Shown: positions 1 through 7,681 of the stretch, piece after piece
Layout of the letters: each line of letters starts with the position of its first letter
How positions within the stretch are numbered: position 1 is the first letter of the stretch
Source: Pseudomonas sp. HS6
GTDB lineage: Bacteria > Pseudomonadota > Gammaproteobacteria > Pseudomonadales > Pseudomonadaceae
Assembly: GCF_023375815.1 (NCBI RefSeq)
Contig: NZ_CP067412.1
Coordinates: forward strand, 496,001-560,000
Reading direction: 5' to 3'
DNA: 64,000 bases
Program-made: the position numbers and the translations under genes
Notes under the pieces: model-generated
Database searches by the model: none
What the model was told of the DNA's origin: nothing
What the model saw: only the letters and a program-made list of their open reading frames with translations

Positions 1-472
1 GCGCCAGCAGGAGAACCGCAAGCACATCCTGATCGGCCTGCTGGAGCCCGGCGAGCGCTTTGACCTGACCATGTGCAACCCGCCGTTCCACGCCTCGATG
101 GACGAAGCGACCAAAGGAAGCGAGCGCAAATGGCGAGCCCTGGGCAAGGCCGACCCGAAACGCAAACTGCCGGTGCTGAACTTCGGCGGTCAGTCGGCCG
201 AATTGTGGTGTGAAGGTGGCGAAGCGCGTTTCGTGACGCAACTGATCGCCGAAAGTGCCAACTTCCAGCACAAGGTGCTGTGGTTCAGCACCCTGGTCTC
301 GAAAGCCTCGAACCTGCCCGCCATCGAAACGGCGCTGAAAAAGGCCGGCGTGCTGGAAAGCCAGGTGGTGGAAATGTCCCAAGGCCAGAAGCAAAGCCGC
401 TTTGTCGCCTGGACCTTCCAGACCAAGTCCGAGCAGCAGATCTGGCGCCGTGAGCGCTGGGTGCGCAAATAA
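1..472 (+). CDS. rlmF: 23S rRNA (adenine-1618-N6)-methyltransferase, 3' part only
   Basis: The 3' end of a gene that begins before the window; the frame is open from base 2. It shows the N6-adenine methyltransferase active-site motif NPPF, followed by the RlmF-typical stretch containing [13 protein letters not shown]. RlmF methylates A1618 of 23S rRNA using S-adenosylmethionine in the cytoplasm. The tail ending in RRERW is well formed, so the gene looks intact at this end. A bidirectional terminator follows, between it and the convergent HU gene. The N-terminal half cannot be assessed. Confidence 0.9.
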   Translation, partial: RQQENRKHILIGLLEPGERFDLTMCNPPFHASMDEATKGSERKWRALGKADPKRKLPVLNFGGQSAELWCEGGEARFVTQLIAESANFQHKVLWFSTLVSKASNLPAIETALKKAGVLESQVVEMSQGQKQSRFVAWTFQTKSEQQIWRRERWVRK

Positions 473-542
473 TACGCTTCCACTGCGGCGGCGCTTGATC
501 GCAGGCAGCCGCCACTACTGCTGAAACACAATCGGCAGGCAC

Positions 543-583
543 AAAAAAACCGTGCCCGGATCACTCCGGCGCACGGTTTTTTT
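543..583. terminator. bidirectional intrinsic terminator between rlmF and hupN
   Basis: A GC-rich hairpin (arms around CCGTGCCCGGA and TCCGGCGCACGG) is flanked by an A-run on the left and a T-run on the right, so it can end both convergent transcripts. This is the usual form between tail-to-tail genes. Confidence 0.85.
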
Positions 584-594
584 ATCGCTGCGTC

Positions 595-876
595 TTACTT
601 GTTTACAGCGTCGGTCAGGCCTTTGGCCACAACCAGCTTGATCACTTTCTTGGCAGGGATTTCGATGGCAGCGCCAGTCGATGGGTTACGGCCAGTGCGG
701 GCAGGACGCTCGGTCACTTTCAGCTTGCCGATACCTGGCAAGGTGATTTCGCCGCCGTTTTCCAGCTGATCAGCAACGATTTGGCCCAGTTGGTCCAGAG
801 CGTTACGCGCGGTGGTTTTCGGCGCGTCGATAGCTTCAGCGATGTCGGCGATCAGTTGGTCTTTAGTAAGAGCCAT
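595..876 (-). CDS. hupN: HU-family DNA-binding protein
   Basis: A 93-residue nucleoid protein of the HU/IHF fold. It has the N-terminal helical dimerisation part (starting MALTKDQL), the GEITLPGIGKL beta segment and the DNA-bending arm with TGRNPSTGAA; the intercalating Asn-Pro is at about residues 64-65. The start at 876 is chosen because GGAAGGA lies just upstream and the length is exact for the family. A much longer open frame continues upstream but is only a shadow of yejK. The MALTKD subtype differs from hupA and hupB and, from memory, corresponds to P. putida hupN, which also lies beside the yejK/ndpA gene. The family call is secure; the symbol is less so. Confidence 0.9.
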   Translation of the reverse strand: MALTKDQLIADIAEAIDAPKTTARNALDQLGQIVADQLENGGEITLPGIGKLKVTERPARTGRNPSTGAAIEIPAKKVIKLVVAKGLTDAVNK

Positions 877-1272
877 GTAGTGTTCCTTCCCTATCAAATT
901 CATATGGATTGCAGAGTGCAGTGTCAGCCATCGAGCCCGATCTTCTGGATCTGGCACCCTCGGCGATAACCACGACGAGTCGGGGTTATAGATGCCGAAA
1001 TCAGGGTTTGGTTCGACCTGACAAATGCTGAATGCACGCTTAACGCAGTGACTACGCGTAAGACCGGGCAAAACTAGCACAGAGACAAGGAAATATCCGC
1101 CTCTAGCTAGCCAAATGGTCAGGTTTATTGCGCTAAATCGGTAAATAAATGCATAAGCGCCACGCCATGACCCCGAATTGCCCTTCAGCCCGCGCCAAAA
1201 CCAGTGGTTGCGGTACACTGGGCGCTTTTTCGGGGGAGCCCGCCCTCCTCCCTTCCACTTGCCGAGAAGCCC
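877..1272. promoter_or_regulatory. divergent promoter region of hupN and yejK
   Basis: About 400 bp between two divergent nucleoid-protein genes. It contains no convincing ORF or RNA gene. A TACACT hexamer near 1215 is a plausible -10 for yejK. The hupN leader carries its Shine-Dalgarno sequence just upstream of 876. AT-richer stretches around 1080-1150 are likely promoter DNA. No repeat was seen. Confidence 0.45.
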
Positions 1273-2277
1273 ATGCCGATCCGTCATTGCATCGTCCACC
1301 TGATCGACAAAAAACCCGATGGCACCCCCGCCGTTCTGCACGCCCGTGACTCTGAACTGGCTGAATCCGCCGCCATCGAGAACATGCTCGCCGACCTCAA
1401 CGAGAGCTATAACGCCAAACAGGGCAAAGCCTGGGGGTTGTTCCATCCGGAGTCCGGCGCGTTCCCGTTCAGCGGCTGGCTGAAGGAATACATGGAAGGC
1501 GGCAAGGACTTCACCGCGTTCAGCAAAGTCGCGGTCGAGCATCTGCAAAAACTGATGGAAGAGTCGAACCTTTCCGTCGGCGGCCACGTGCTCTTCGCCC
1601 ATTACCAACAGGGCATGACCGATTACCTGGCCATCGCCCTGCTGCACCACAGCGAAGGCGTGGCGGTGACCGATCAACTGGACGTGACCCCATCGCGCCA
1701 TCTCGACCTCGGGCAACTGCACCTGGCGGCGCGGATCAACGTTTCCGAGTGGCAGAACAACAAGCAGTCCAAGCAGTACATCTCGTTCATCAAGGGCAAG
1801 AACGGCAAGAAAGTCTCGGAATACTTCCGCGACTTCATCGGCTGCCAGGAAGGCGTCGACGGCCCGGGCGAGACCCGCACGTTGCTCAAGGCCTTCAGCG
1901 ACTTCGTCGAGAGCGAAGACCTGCCGGAAGACTCCGCCCGTGAGAAGACCAAAACCCTGGTCGACTACGCCAGCAGCCAGGCCAAGCTCGGCGAGCCGAT
2001 GGGCCTGGAAGAACTCTCGGAGCTGATCGACGAAGAACGCCCGAAGGCCTTCTACGATCACATCCGCAACAAGGACTATGGTTTGTCGCCGGAGATCCCG
2101 GCGGATAAGCGTACGCTCAACCAGTTCCGTCGTTTCACCGGCCGCGCCGAAGGCCTGTCGATCAGCTTCGAGGCGCATCTGCTGGGCTCGAAGATCGAAT
2201 ACGACGAAGAGGCCGGCACGCTGGTCATCAAAGGCCTGCCAACTTCGCTCACCGATCAGCTGAAGCGCCGCAACTGA
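1273..2277 (+). CDS. yejK: nucleoid-associated protein YejK (NdpA)
   Basis: A 334-residue protein matching the YejK/NdpA family across its length: N-terminal [14 protein letters not shown], a central [12 protein letters not shown] block and a C-terminal region ending [13 protein letters not shown]. The family binds DNA and is part of the nucleoid in gammaproteobacteria; its exact role is unclear. The ATG at 1273 gives the family N-terminus; the same frame is open further upstream but lacks family similarity there. Its stop overlaps the start of the next gene by one base, implying co-transcription and translational coupling. It is divergent from an HU gene, so two nucleoid proteins share a control region. 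Confidence 0.9.
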   Translation: MPIRHCIVHLIDKKPDGTPAVLHARDSELAESAAIENMLADLNESYNAKQGKAWGLFHPESGAFPFSGWLKEYMEGGKDFTAFSKVAVEHLQKLMEESNLSVGGHVLFAHYQQGMTDYLAIALLHHSEGVAVTDQLDVTPSRHLDLGQLHLAARINVSEWQNNKQSKQYISFIKGKNGKKVSEYFRDFIGCQEGVDGPGETRTLLKAFSDFVESEDLPEDSAREKTKTLVDYASSQAKLGEPMGLEELSELIDEERPKAFYDHIRNKDYGLSPEIPADKRTLNQFRRFTGRAEGLSISFEAHLLGSKIEYDEEAGTLVIKGLPTSLTDQLKRRN

Positions 2278-2627
2278 TGCTCGGCAATGTGCTGAAAAAG
2301 GTCGCACTGGTTCTGCTGGTGGTCGTGGTCTATCAGAACTGGGGCAAGATCGAGCGGGTGTTCAACCCGTCGCAGATGGCGTCCGAGCAGGTCCGCGCCA
2401 ACGCCAACGTCGTGCTGTACACCACGGACTGGTGCGGCTACTGCAAGCAGACCAAGCGTTTTCTTGATCAGAAAGGAATTCCATTCAAGGAATACGATAT
2501 CGAGAAGGACGCCGAGGCGCGCAAGGCCTACGAAGCGCTGGGCGGGCGCGGGATCCCGCTGATCGACGTCAATGGCACGTTGATTCGCGGGTTTGATCCG
2601 GACGAGATTCTCGCCGCACTGAAATGA
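2277..2627 (+). CDS. membrane-anchored glutaredoxin-family protein
   Basis: 116 residues. Residues 8-20 form one hydrophobic N-terminal segment, probably an uncleaved membrane anchor. It is followed by a glutaredoxin fold with the redox motif CGYC at residues 53-56 (preceded by YTTDW) and the cis-proline segment GIPLIDV. Family knowledge: such proteins exchange thiol-disulfides, here probably on a membrane-tethered domain; which side of the membrane is not certain. The start overlaps the yejK stop (TGATG), so the two form an operon. A hairpin terminator follows directly. The substrate is unknown. Confidence 0.8.
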   Translation: MLGNVLKKVALVLLVVVVYQNWGKIERVFNPSQMASEQVRANANVVLYTTDWCGYCKQTKRFLDQKGIPFKEYDIEKDAEARKAYEALGGRGIPLIDVNGTLIRGFDPDEILAALK

Positions 2628-2630
2628 ATG

Positions 2631-2656
2631 AGGGAGCCAATCGGCTCCCTCGTTTG
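2631..2656. terminator. intrinsic terminator after the glutaredoxin gene
   Basis: The hairpin GAGGGAGCC / GGCTCCCTC is followed by a T-rich GTTTGTTT. It lies three bases before the stop codon of the convergent GST gene, so it may serve both transcripts. Confidence 0.8.
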
Positions 2657-2658
2657 TT

Positions 2659-3594
2659 TCAGCGTTTCTCGATTCGGAAACCGAAACGCGGGAAGTGCAC
2701 ATGCACCAGACCGCCGCGTTCGTCCTCACGGCGCAGGATCAGTTCTTCACGACCGGCAAACACCAGCTCCCCGGCGACCGGATCAACGCCGTAGTCAGTG
2801 GCCGCGATCACGACCTGCTGACCCGCTTCGAATCCGTTCAGATCGACAAACTGCTCATCAGGCAACGCCGCCGGCGTCGAACTGCGCGCGATCTCCAGTG
2901 CTTCCTCCGAACTCATCTCGCTGGCCGCACCGTGACCGAAACCCAGCACGCGCTGGAGCCACGCGGACACCGCCGGGTAGTCATCAACCAACGGTGCGGT
3001 GACGTGCGTAGCCTTGAGGAACCACAGCGGATGGGCCATGGCGAAGTCGGCAATCGACGGCTCACCGAACAGGAAGTCACCCTCTTCACGCTGCAACTGC
3101 TGCTCCAGGCGCGCCATGATGGTCGGCCAATTGTGCTTGGCCTGCTCGGCTGACAGCCTGGTCGCGCTGCCACCGCTGAAAAGTCCGGCACGATCGGCCA
3201 GAAATGCTTTGATCGCTTCCGGCGGCAACTTGCCGAAGCGTACCGCCACCGATTCCGGCTGGAACACCAGGCTCACCGCATGCTGGAACACCACCGAATC
3301 GGCCCAGGTGGCGAAACTGGCGGCGATCATTTCCTGACCTTCCGGGAAGAACGAAGGCTGGGCCTTTTCCTGTTCCAGACGGCGGGCGATCAACGAAGTG
3401 TCGCAATAGATATCGGCGCCGATCTGCAGCACCGGGGTCTTGCGATAACCACCGGTCAGGGCCGTCAGATCCGGTTTCGGCATCACCGGCGAGATGTGCA
3501 CCGAGCGCCAGGACAAACCCTTGAACCCCAACAGCAGCCGGGCCTTTTCGGCGAATGGAGAGGTCGGGTAATGATGCAGAATCAACTCGGACAT
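2659..3594 (-). CDS. glutathione S-transferase family protein
   Basis: 311 residues, longer than the usual 200-230 of bacterial GSTs. The N-terminus is a thioredoxin-like GST domain: HHYPTSPFAEKAR, then RKTPVL with the cis-proline near residue 54 and the gamma-glutamyl-binding CDTSLI at 64-69. A helical C-terminal GST domain follows (FLFGEPSIADFAMAHPL near residues 190-205). The last ~80 residues are a beta-rich extension with VDPVAGELVFAG and HVHFPRFGF. The start at 3594 follows GGAGCCGAGC; the open frame extends 15 codons further without a better site. The substrate cannot be told from the sequence. Confidence 0.85.
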   Translation of the reverse strand: MSELILHHYPTSPFAEKARLLLGFKGLSWRSVHISPVMPKPDLTALTGGYRKTPVLQIGADIYCDTSLIARRLEQEKAQPSFFPEGQEMIAASFATWADSVVFQHAVSLVFQPESVAVRFGKLPPEAIKAFLADRAGLFSGGSATRLSAEQAKHNWPTIMARLEQQLQREEGDFLFGEPSIADFAMAHPLWFLKATHVTAPLVDDYPAVSAWLQRVLGFGHGAASEMSSEEALEIARSSTPAALPDEQFVDLNGFEAGQQVVIAATDYGVDPVAGELVFAGREELILRREDERGGLVHVHFPRFGFRIEKR

Positions 3595-3710
3595 GCTCGG
3601 CTCCGCCGCAAGAAAGTGAATCAGCAGCTTAGCGCGCAAATCGTTCGCAGCCTACGGATCAGGCTGATGGGAACTGATCAGTCAGGTTGATAGGGCACTA
3701 AAAATGGCTT

Positions 3711-3750
3711 GAAAAAAAACCGCCTCAGCCGAGGCCTAGACGGTTTTCCC
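3711..3750 (-). terminator. intrinsic terminator for the minus-strand small ORFs
   Basis: Read on the minus strand, AACCG...GCCTC-GGCT-GAGGC...GGTT is followed by eight T residues. It lies 13 bases after the stop of the 32-codon ORF and faces the right way for it. This supports a real short transcript here. Confidence 0.7.
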
Positions 3751-3762
3751 ACATCAATGACC

Positions 3763-3861
3763 TTACATCAGGTCATCGAAGTGATCTCGCAGGAACTCGT
3801 AAAAGCGAAACGCTTTGAACGACCTCCATACGAGGCTCAGAGTACGTAGCAAAAGCTTCAT
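3763..3861 (-). CDS. putative 32-residue small protein, unknown function
   Basis: The ORF reads MKLLLRTLSLVWRSF, then a basic-aromatic middle (KAFRFYEF) and an acidic tail (RDHFDDLM). The first ~20 residues are hydrophobic with spaced arginine and lysine, like an amphipathic membrane-active helix. Support for expression: GGAGG nine bases upstream of the ATG, the ATG overlapping the stop of another small ORF (ATGA), and a good terminator immediately after. No function is recognised. A small membrane peptide or a type I-like toxin are possibilities suggested only by size and composition. Confidence 0.5.
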   Translation of the reverse strand: MKLLLRTLSLVWRSFKAFRFYEFLRDHFDDLM

Positions 3862-3962
3862 ACGTTTTGGCCTCCGGTTGAGGGCCAAACCTCCAGCGTG
3901 CTTACCGGACCACGTACGCCTTCGGAATACACGCCAGTATATTCAGTGAGGCGGCCGACCAA
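3858..3962 (-). CDS. putative 34-residue leader/small ORF upstream of the 32-residue ORF
   Basis: A TTG-initiated frame preceded by GGAGGG. It encodes a short hydrophilic peptide with the segment LTEYTGV and ends GGQNV, with its stop overlapping the next ATG by four bases. The LTEYTGV codons recur at 4186-4205 with a single synonymous difference (TAT versus TAC), a small sign of coding constraint. It could be a translated leader that couples translation of the downstream ORF, or part of a decayed gene. The start codon is uncertain. Confidence 0.35.
   Translation of the reverse strand: MVGRLTEYTGVYSEGVRGPVSTLEVWPSTGGQNV
3931..3950. repeat. 20-bp repeat, copy A (second copy at 4186-4205)
   Basis: ACGCCAGT-A-TATTCAGTGAG here and ACGCCAGT-G-TATTCAGTGAG at 4186-4205 are direct repeats with one difference, 255 bp apart. 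On the minus strand both read as LTEYTGV in an open frame. Flanking bases differ, though a CTTGGT lies shortly upstream of both on the minus strand. Confidence 0.6.
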
Positions 3963-4100
3963 GATCCCTCCGCACAATCATTCCGGCACGGGAGCAACCC
4001 CGTGTCAGAGGGCGTGAAATCGTTTCGCCGATCGACCAGACCTCAGTAGCTGCACTGGCATGCGAGCAAACGGATAGTAATCAGGTTTTTGCAGCGCCGT

Positions 4101-4211
4101 TTAAACAAATGGATCCAGAACAGCTTTTTTCGGAATCAATGTTTCAAAGCTTGCTTGGTGGCGCAAAGGCGAATAGTCTTCAGCCACGCCAGTGTATTCA
4201 GTGAGATGCAC
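4101..4211 (-). other. possible small ORF or gene remnant containing repeat copy B
   Basis: The minus-strand frame shares LTEYTGV with the ORF at 3858-3962, then continues AEDYSPLRHQASFE and ends PKKAVLDPFV. No Shine-Dalgarno sequence is visible before the GTG at 4211. It could be a pseudogene fragment, a second small ORF or chance. Apart from this, the small ORFs and a perfect hairpin near 3986-4004 (CACGGG / CCCGTG), I see nothing in the 3595-4336 gap. Confidence 0.25.
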
Positions 4212-4240
4212 CAAGCTCGGTCGCAAACCGATGCTTGCCG

Positions 4241-4270
4241 AAAAACCGCCCCGCAAAGGCGGTTTTTTTT
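4241..4270. terminator. intrinsic terminator hairpin
   Basis: AAAAACCGCC-CCGCAAA-GGCGGTTTTTTTT is a compact hairpin with A/T runs on both sides. It lies downstream of the minus-strand GIY-YIG gene and could also stop plus-strand transcription. Confidence 0.75.
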
Positions 4271-4336
4271 CGCCCACAGTTTGTCTGAAGGCACCGCTTC
4301 AACGTGCAGCTGTTACTACCGTTCGCAAACACCTGA

Positions 4337-4639
4337 TCAATCAGGCCGATAAGACGCCACCAGACACTCCTTCGCACTCTTCCTCAGCTTCTTGATCAAC
4401 CGCTCCTGACGCAACGCATCACCCTTGTCGCGGCAGCGTTCGGTGTAGACCAGCGCCATCGCCGGGCTTGAGAGAAAGAACCGTGCACCCTTGCCGCTCT
4501 GATGCTTGGCGAAACGGCGCACGGGATCATCGCTGATCCCGCAGTACAGCGAACCGTTGGCGGCGCGCACGAGGTAGACGAACCAGGATTTGCTCACAGG
4601 AACGTCGGCATCGAGAGGATTTTCGCTGAGGCTGGTCAC
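4337..4639 (-). CDS. GIY-YIG superfamily protein (YhbQ/UPF0213 type)
   Basis: 100 residues. The single GIY-YIG nuclease-like domain occupies residues ~19-95: VYL at 21-23 stands for GIY and YCG at 32-34 for YIG, followed by the [10 protein letters not shown] helix with its conserved arginine and KGARF. This small stand-alone family is linked to DNA repair or nuclease activity on weak evidence. The extra ~15 residues before the domain may mean the true start is slightly downstream. It is preceded by the SnoaL-like gene on the same strand with a 39 bp gap. Confidence 0.8.
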   Translation of the reverse strand: MTSLSENPLDADVPVSKSWFVYLVRAANGSLYCGISDDPVRRFAKHQSGKGARFFLSSPAMALVYTERCRDKGDALRQERLIKKLRKSAKECLVASYRPD

Positions 4640-4678
4640 GGGACAATTCAGACGTAAAGAAAACAGGCCGCGATCTTA

Positions 4679-5152
4679 TCAGCGACTTGCCTGAAAGGCC
4701 TTCAGCCCTTTCAGCGCCTGGGCGCGGACGGCGTTGCGCACCAGCGGCGTCCAGCCCAGCAGCAGGCCTTTGAAGCCCATTGCCTGACGCGACCAGCGCC
4801 ACAGATCGAAGTGGTCGTGGTGTTCGCAGATCTTGCCGTCGCGGAAAACGAAGCGCGCCTGAATATCGTTGATGACGATATTGCCGGTCTGGCTGAAGAG
4901 GTAGGTCGCCACCCAGTGGGCGCCGCCGCTGCGCTCGTCGGCGCGGACGTTGTCGAAGGTCAGGGAGAAGTCCTTGGCCCGGGTAGTGAGCATGCGCCAC
5001 ATGTCACCGGCATCACGGCCGCGCAGTTCGCCGAAGGCCGGATCGCTGAACACCACGTCGTCGGTGTAGCAGGCGGCCATGGCCTCGGCGTCGAGGCGTT
5101 GGAAAGCCTGATAAAAACGGGTGATCAACGCGCTGTGGGCTTCTTCACTCAT
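4679..5152 (-). CDS. SnoaL/NTF2-like domain protein
   Basis: 157 residues with a cone-shaped NTF2/SnoaL fold: N-terminal helix SALITRFYQAFQRLDAEAM, then YTDDVVFSDPAFGELRG, and later RFVFRDGKICEHHDHFDLWRW. Family members are ketosteroid-isomerase-like proteins with many roles, often without known substrate. The start at 5152 has GGAG eight bases upstream; the longer open frame runs into the MFS gene and is not credible. No function can be assigned from its neighbours. Confidence 0.8.
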   Translation of the reverse strand: MSEEAHSALITRFYQAFQRLDAEAMAACYTDDVVFSDPAFGELRGRDAGDMWRMLTTRAKDFSLTFDNVRADERSGGAHWVATYLFSQTGNIVINDIQARFVFRDGKICEHHDHFDLWRWSRQAMGFKGLLLGWTPLVRNAVRAQALKGLKAFQASR

Positions 5153-5252
5153 GGGCAATCTCCAGGAAAGGTACAGATTGCCAGCACGATAATCCGCAAA
5201 CGTCCGAAACACTATCGGCATTCGCATTCCGAATACCGACAGTGTGTGCGTG

Positions 5253-6557
5253 TCAGACCTTTTCGCTTTCGACCTGCACGTAGAGCGCACGCCCGGCACC
5301 GAGTCCGGCGAGGATCGCACCGGCACCGACGATGCCGAAAATCCAGCCCACGGCGTTCCAGCCGCCGGTCCAGTCATGCACCACGCCGACCGCGAACGGC
5401 CCCATGGACGCAAGGGTGTAGCCGAAGCCCTGGGACATGCTCGACAGGTTGGCCGCGACATGGGAATCCCGTGAGCGCAGCACGATCAGGGTCAGCGCCA
5501 GGCTGAACGTACCGCCCTGCCCCAGACCCAGCAGAATCGCCCAGCCCCACAGCCCTTCGATCGGCGCATACAGGCAACCGAACAGTCCGCCGAGGGTCAG
5601 CGCCATCACTACCACGATCGCCAGTCGCTGATCCTTGCCACGCGTGGCCAGCCACGGTGCTGCCAGGGAACTGGCGAGCTGGATGATCACCGAGCCGGAC
5701 AGCACCAGACCTGCCTGGGTCGGGGTCAGCCCGCGACCAATGAGGATCGACGGCAACCAGCCAAACACAATGTAGGCCAGCGACGATTGCAGGCCCATGT
5801 ACAAGGTCACTTGCCAGGCCAGCGGATCACGCAGCAGCCCGCGCACTCGATACGCAACGTTGTGCGCACCGTGCTTCTGGCCGATTTGCGGCAGCCAGAA
5901 CACCGCCGCGATCAGAGCGGGAATCACCCAGAAGCCGAGCCCCATGGCCCAGTTGTGGTCGAAGTGTTCGCTCAGCGGCACACTGGAACCCGCTGCCATC
6001 GCCGCCCCCAGACACAGGGCCATGGTGTAGACGCCGGTCATGGTGCCGGCATGTTTGGCGAAGTCGCGCTTGACGATGCCCGGCAGCAAGACGCCGATGA
6101 TGCCGATACTTGCGCCACCCAGAACGCTGCCGGCGAACAGGCCGATTTCACCGAAGTTGCTGCGCAGGATGATGCCGCCGGCCAGTGTCAGAAGTATCCC
6201 CAGCACCACCCGCTCGGCACCGAAACGCCGTGCCAGCACCGGAGCCAACGGCGCGAACAGACCGAGGCACAGCACCGGCAACGTCGTCAGCAAACCCGCC
6301 TGAGCGGCGGACAAACCAAGGCTTTTCGAGACGTCATTGAGCAGCGGCGCCATGCTCGACAGCGCCGGACGCAGGTTCAACGCCACCAGAATCAGCCCCA
6401 GCAGCAACAGCCACGGGCGACGTACCAGCGGATGACTTTGCTGAACCTGCTCGTCGTCGGCCTCGGCGTCGATCAGCAACTCCTCCAGTTCGGCGGTGCG
6501 CTTCGGGGCGTTGACGGCTTCAGGGCGGGACATGGTTTTCTCGGTTTCAGGGTTCAT
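5253..6557 (-). CDS. MFS transporter, CynX/NimT family
   Basis: 434 residues with about 12 membrane segments from residue 48 on. The typical CynX/NimT block LNLRPALSSMAPLLNDV occupies the first membrane segment, and PVLCLGLFAPLAPVLARRFG follows. A ~45-residue charged N-terminal cytoplasmic tail precedes it. This family contains cyanate and nitroimidazole transporters, but most members are uncharacterised exporters. The ATG at 6557 overlaps the end of the FadR-type regulator by 11 bases, so they are cotranscribed and the regulator probably controls this transporter. An alternative start is ATG at 6533. Confidence 0.85.
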   Translation of the reverse strand: MNPETEKTMSRPEAVNAPKRTAELEELLIDAEADDEQVQQSHPLVRRPWLLLLGLILVALNLRPALSSMAPLLNDVSKSLGLSAAQAGLLTTLPVLCLGLFAPLAPVLARRFGAERVVLGILLTLAGGIILRSNFGEIGLFAGSVLGGASIGIIGVLLPGIVKRDFAKHAGTMTGVYTMALCLGAAMAAGSSVPLSEHFDHNWAMGLGFWVIPALIAAVFWLPQIGQKHGAHNVAYRVRGLLRDPLAWQVTLYMGLQSSLAYIVFGWLPSILIGRGLTPTQAGLVLSGSVIIQLASSLAAPWLATRGKDQRLAIVVVMALTLGGLFGCLYAPIEGLWGWAILLGLGQGGTFSLALTLIVLRSRDSHVAANLSSMSQGFGYTLASMGPFAVGVVHDWTGGWNAVGWIFGIVGAGAILAGLGAGRALYVQVESEKV

Positions 6558-7206
6558 TGATCAGTTGCCTCGACAGGGCTTTGGCCCGTTCCGGATCACG
6601 CTGTTCGACGGCTTCGAACAGGGCGATGTGCAAATCGAAGACTTCCTGTCGACGAGGGACGATGTTCAGGGTCTGGCGCAATTGCGCGCCGACGATGCTG
6701 GAGAAATAGCGATACAGCTCGCTGAGGGTCGGGTTGTGCGCGGCGTCCACCAGTCGACGGTGAAACACCAGGTCACAGGCGATGTAGCTGTCGAGATCAC
6801 CGTGATAGTGGCTGCCGGCAACACCAAGCGCCTCACGCAGGCCCGCCAGATCCTCATCGGTGCGGCGCAACGCCGCCAGGCCTATGGCTTCGACTTCAAG
6901 GATGTGCCGGGTTTCCCGGGCCTGATCCAGTGAGCACTTGGACAGCGCCTTGAGCGTGTCCATCGGATCGACCACCGCCCGCAGGTAGCTGCCGTCGCCT
7001 TGGCGGATCTCGATCAACCCGGAGAACGCCAATACCCGCATGGCCTCGCGCACGGTGTTGCGGCTGATGCCCAGCTCGGCGCACAGCTCGGGCTCGGTCG
7101 GCAGGCGTTGACCGACCTGCCAGGTGCCGTCGGTGATGCGCTGCCGCAAGAGATCCAGGGCCTGATCGACCAAGGATCGCTTAATAAGTGGAGAAATGTC
7201 TGACAT
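6547..7206 (-). CDS. FadR/GntR-family transcriptional regulator
   Basis: 219 residues. An N-terminal winged helix (about residues 8-70) contains the GntR signature RLPTEPELCAELGISRNTVREAMRVL. The C-terminal FCD ligand-binding domain is all-helical and shows the metal-site-like pattern D..FH (LVFHRRL) and H.ALFEAV. The ATG at 7206 has AAGGG upstream; a TTG at 7227 is in frame but lies inside the operator region. Two inverted repeats just upstream suggest autoregulation. It is the first gene of a two-gene operon with the CynX-type transporter, whose substrate is presumably its ligand or a relative. Confidence 0.85.
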   Translation of the reverse strand: MSDISPLIKRSLVDQALDLLRQRITDGTWQVGQRLPTEPELCAELGISRNTVREAMRVLAFSGLIEIRQGDGSYLRAVVDPMDTLKALSKCSLDQARETRHILEVEAIGLAALRRTDEDLAGLREALGVAGSHYHGDLDSYIACDLVFHRRLVDAAHNPTLSELYRYFSSIVGAQLRQTLNIVPRRQEVFDLHIALFEAVEQRDPERAKALSRQLINEP

Positions 7207-7219
7207 AGGATTCGCCCTT

Positions 7220-7277
7220 TCATCCAATCATGGGATGAATTTTCTGACATGTTAGTCAGCTCCGTGTAGGACGGCAA
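7220..7277 (-). promoter_or_regulatory. promoter and operators of the FadR-type regulator
   Basis: Minus-strand -35 TTGCCG (7277-7272) and -10 TAACAT (7254-7249) are separated by exactly 17 bp. The inverted repeat CTGAC-N6-GTCAG (7244-7259) straddles the -10, with the -10 as its spacer. A second perfect inverted repeat TCATCC-N7-GGATGA lies at 7220-7238, around the expected transcription start. This arrangement fits repression by the adjacent GntR protein. Confidence 0.6.
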
Positions 7278-7326
7278 CCACCTAGGTTGATTGGGAGGCA
7301 AATAAAGCGGGATTTTCGATTGGTCA

Positions 7327-7349
7327 AAATTACCCTTTAAGGGTAATTT
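7327..7349 (+). promoter_or_regulatory. palindromic operator of mqsRA
   Basis: A near-perfect 23-bp palindrome, AAATTACCC-TTTAA-GGGTAATTT, lies 24 bp before mqsR. MqsA of E. coli binds a palindrome upstream of mqsRA, and this is the only strong palindrome in the same position. The match of site to protein is inferred. Confidence 0.65.
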
Positions 7350-7372
7350 CAGGGACAGGGTTTTGGTTTCTT

Positions 7373-7681
7373 ATGGAAAAGAACACACCCCATTACGACT
7401 TGGCGGTGATCAAGGCTGAGGTCAGGCGACTTGGCAAAAAAGCCTTCACAAGGTCTTCGGCAAAATCCGGTGAGAAGCTCGGCTTTAGCTTCAGAGAGAT
7501 GCAAGAGATCGTTTTCGAGTTACAGAACAGGATGTTGTACAAATCCATGACCACTTATGACGATCATCGAGTTTGGCAGGACGTTTATCACATCACTTCA
7601 CAAGATCAGGAGATTTACATCAAGGTGACCTACCGCCCAGGCGGCCCACCGGTAATTTCCTTCAAGGAGAAAAACCCATGA
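7373..7681 (+). CDS. mqsR: type II toxin MqsR (mRNA interferase)
   Basis: 102 residues, near the 98 of E. coli MqsR, with the same landmarks: N-terminal MEKNTPHYDL, the block KSMTTYDDHRVWQDVY and the C-terminal VISFKEKN. MqsR is a RelE-fold, ribosome-independent ribonuclease that cuts mRNA at GCU. The gene overlaps mqsA by four bases (ATGA). No good Shine-Dalgarno sequence precedes the ATG, which may keep toxin synthesis low. The locus is somewhat AT-richer than its neighbours, consistent with horizontal acquisition. Confidence 0.92.
   Translation: MEKNTPHYDLAVIKAEVRRLGKKAFTRSSAKSGEKLGFSFREMQEIVFELQNRMLYKSMTTYDDHRVWQDVYHITSQDQEIYIKVTYRPGGPPVISFKEKNP

Noticed and set aside
1204-1272. Upstream extension of yejK from 1204
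   Set aside because: In frame but not like the family, and it would cover the promoter; the family N-terminus starts at 1273.
3931-3950. LexA box or -10 element (TATACT) at the 20-mer
   Set aside because: The half-sites are not spaced as CTG-N10-CAG; a sigma-70 -35 at the right spacing is lacking, and the repeat reads as coding.
3600-4330. tRNA, tmRNA or known small RNA in the 3.6-4.3 kb gap
   Set aside because: No cloverleaf, tmRNA ends or familiar sRNA sequence could be seen; only small ORFs, one hairpin and terminators.
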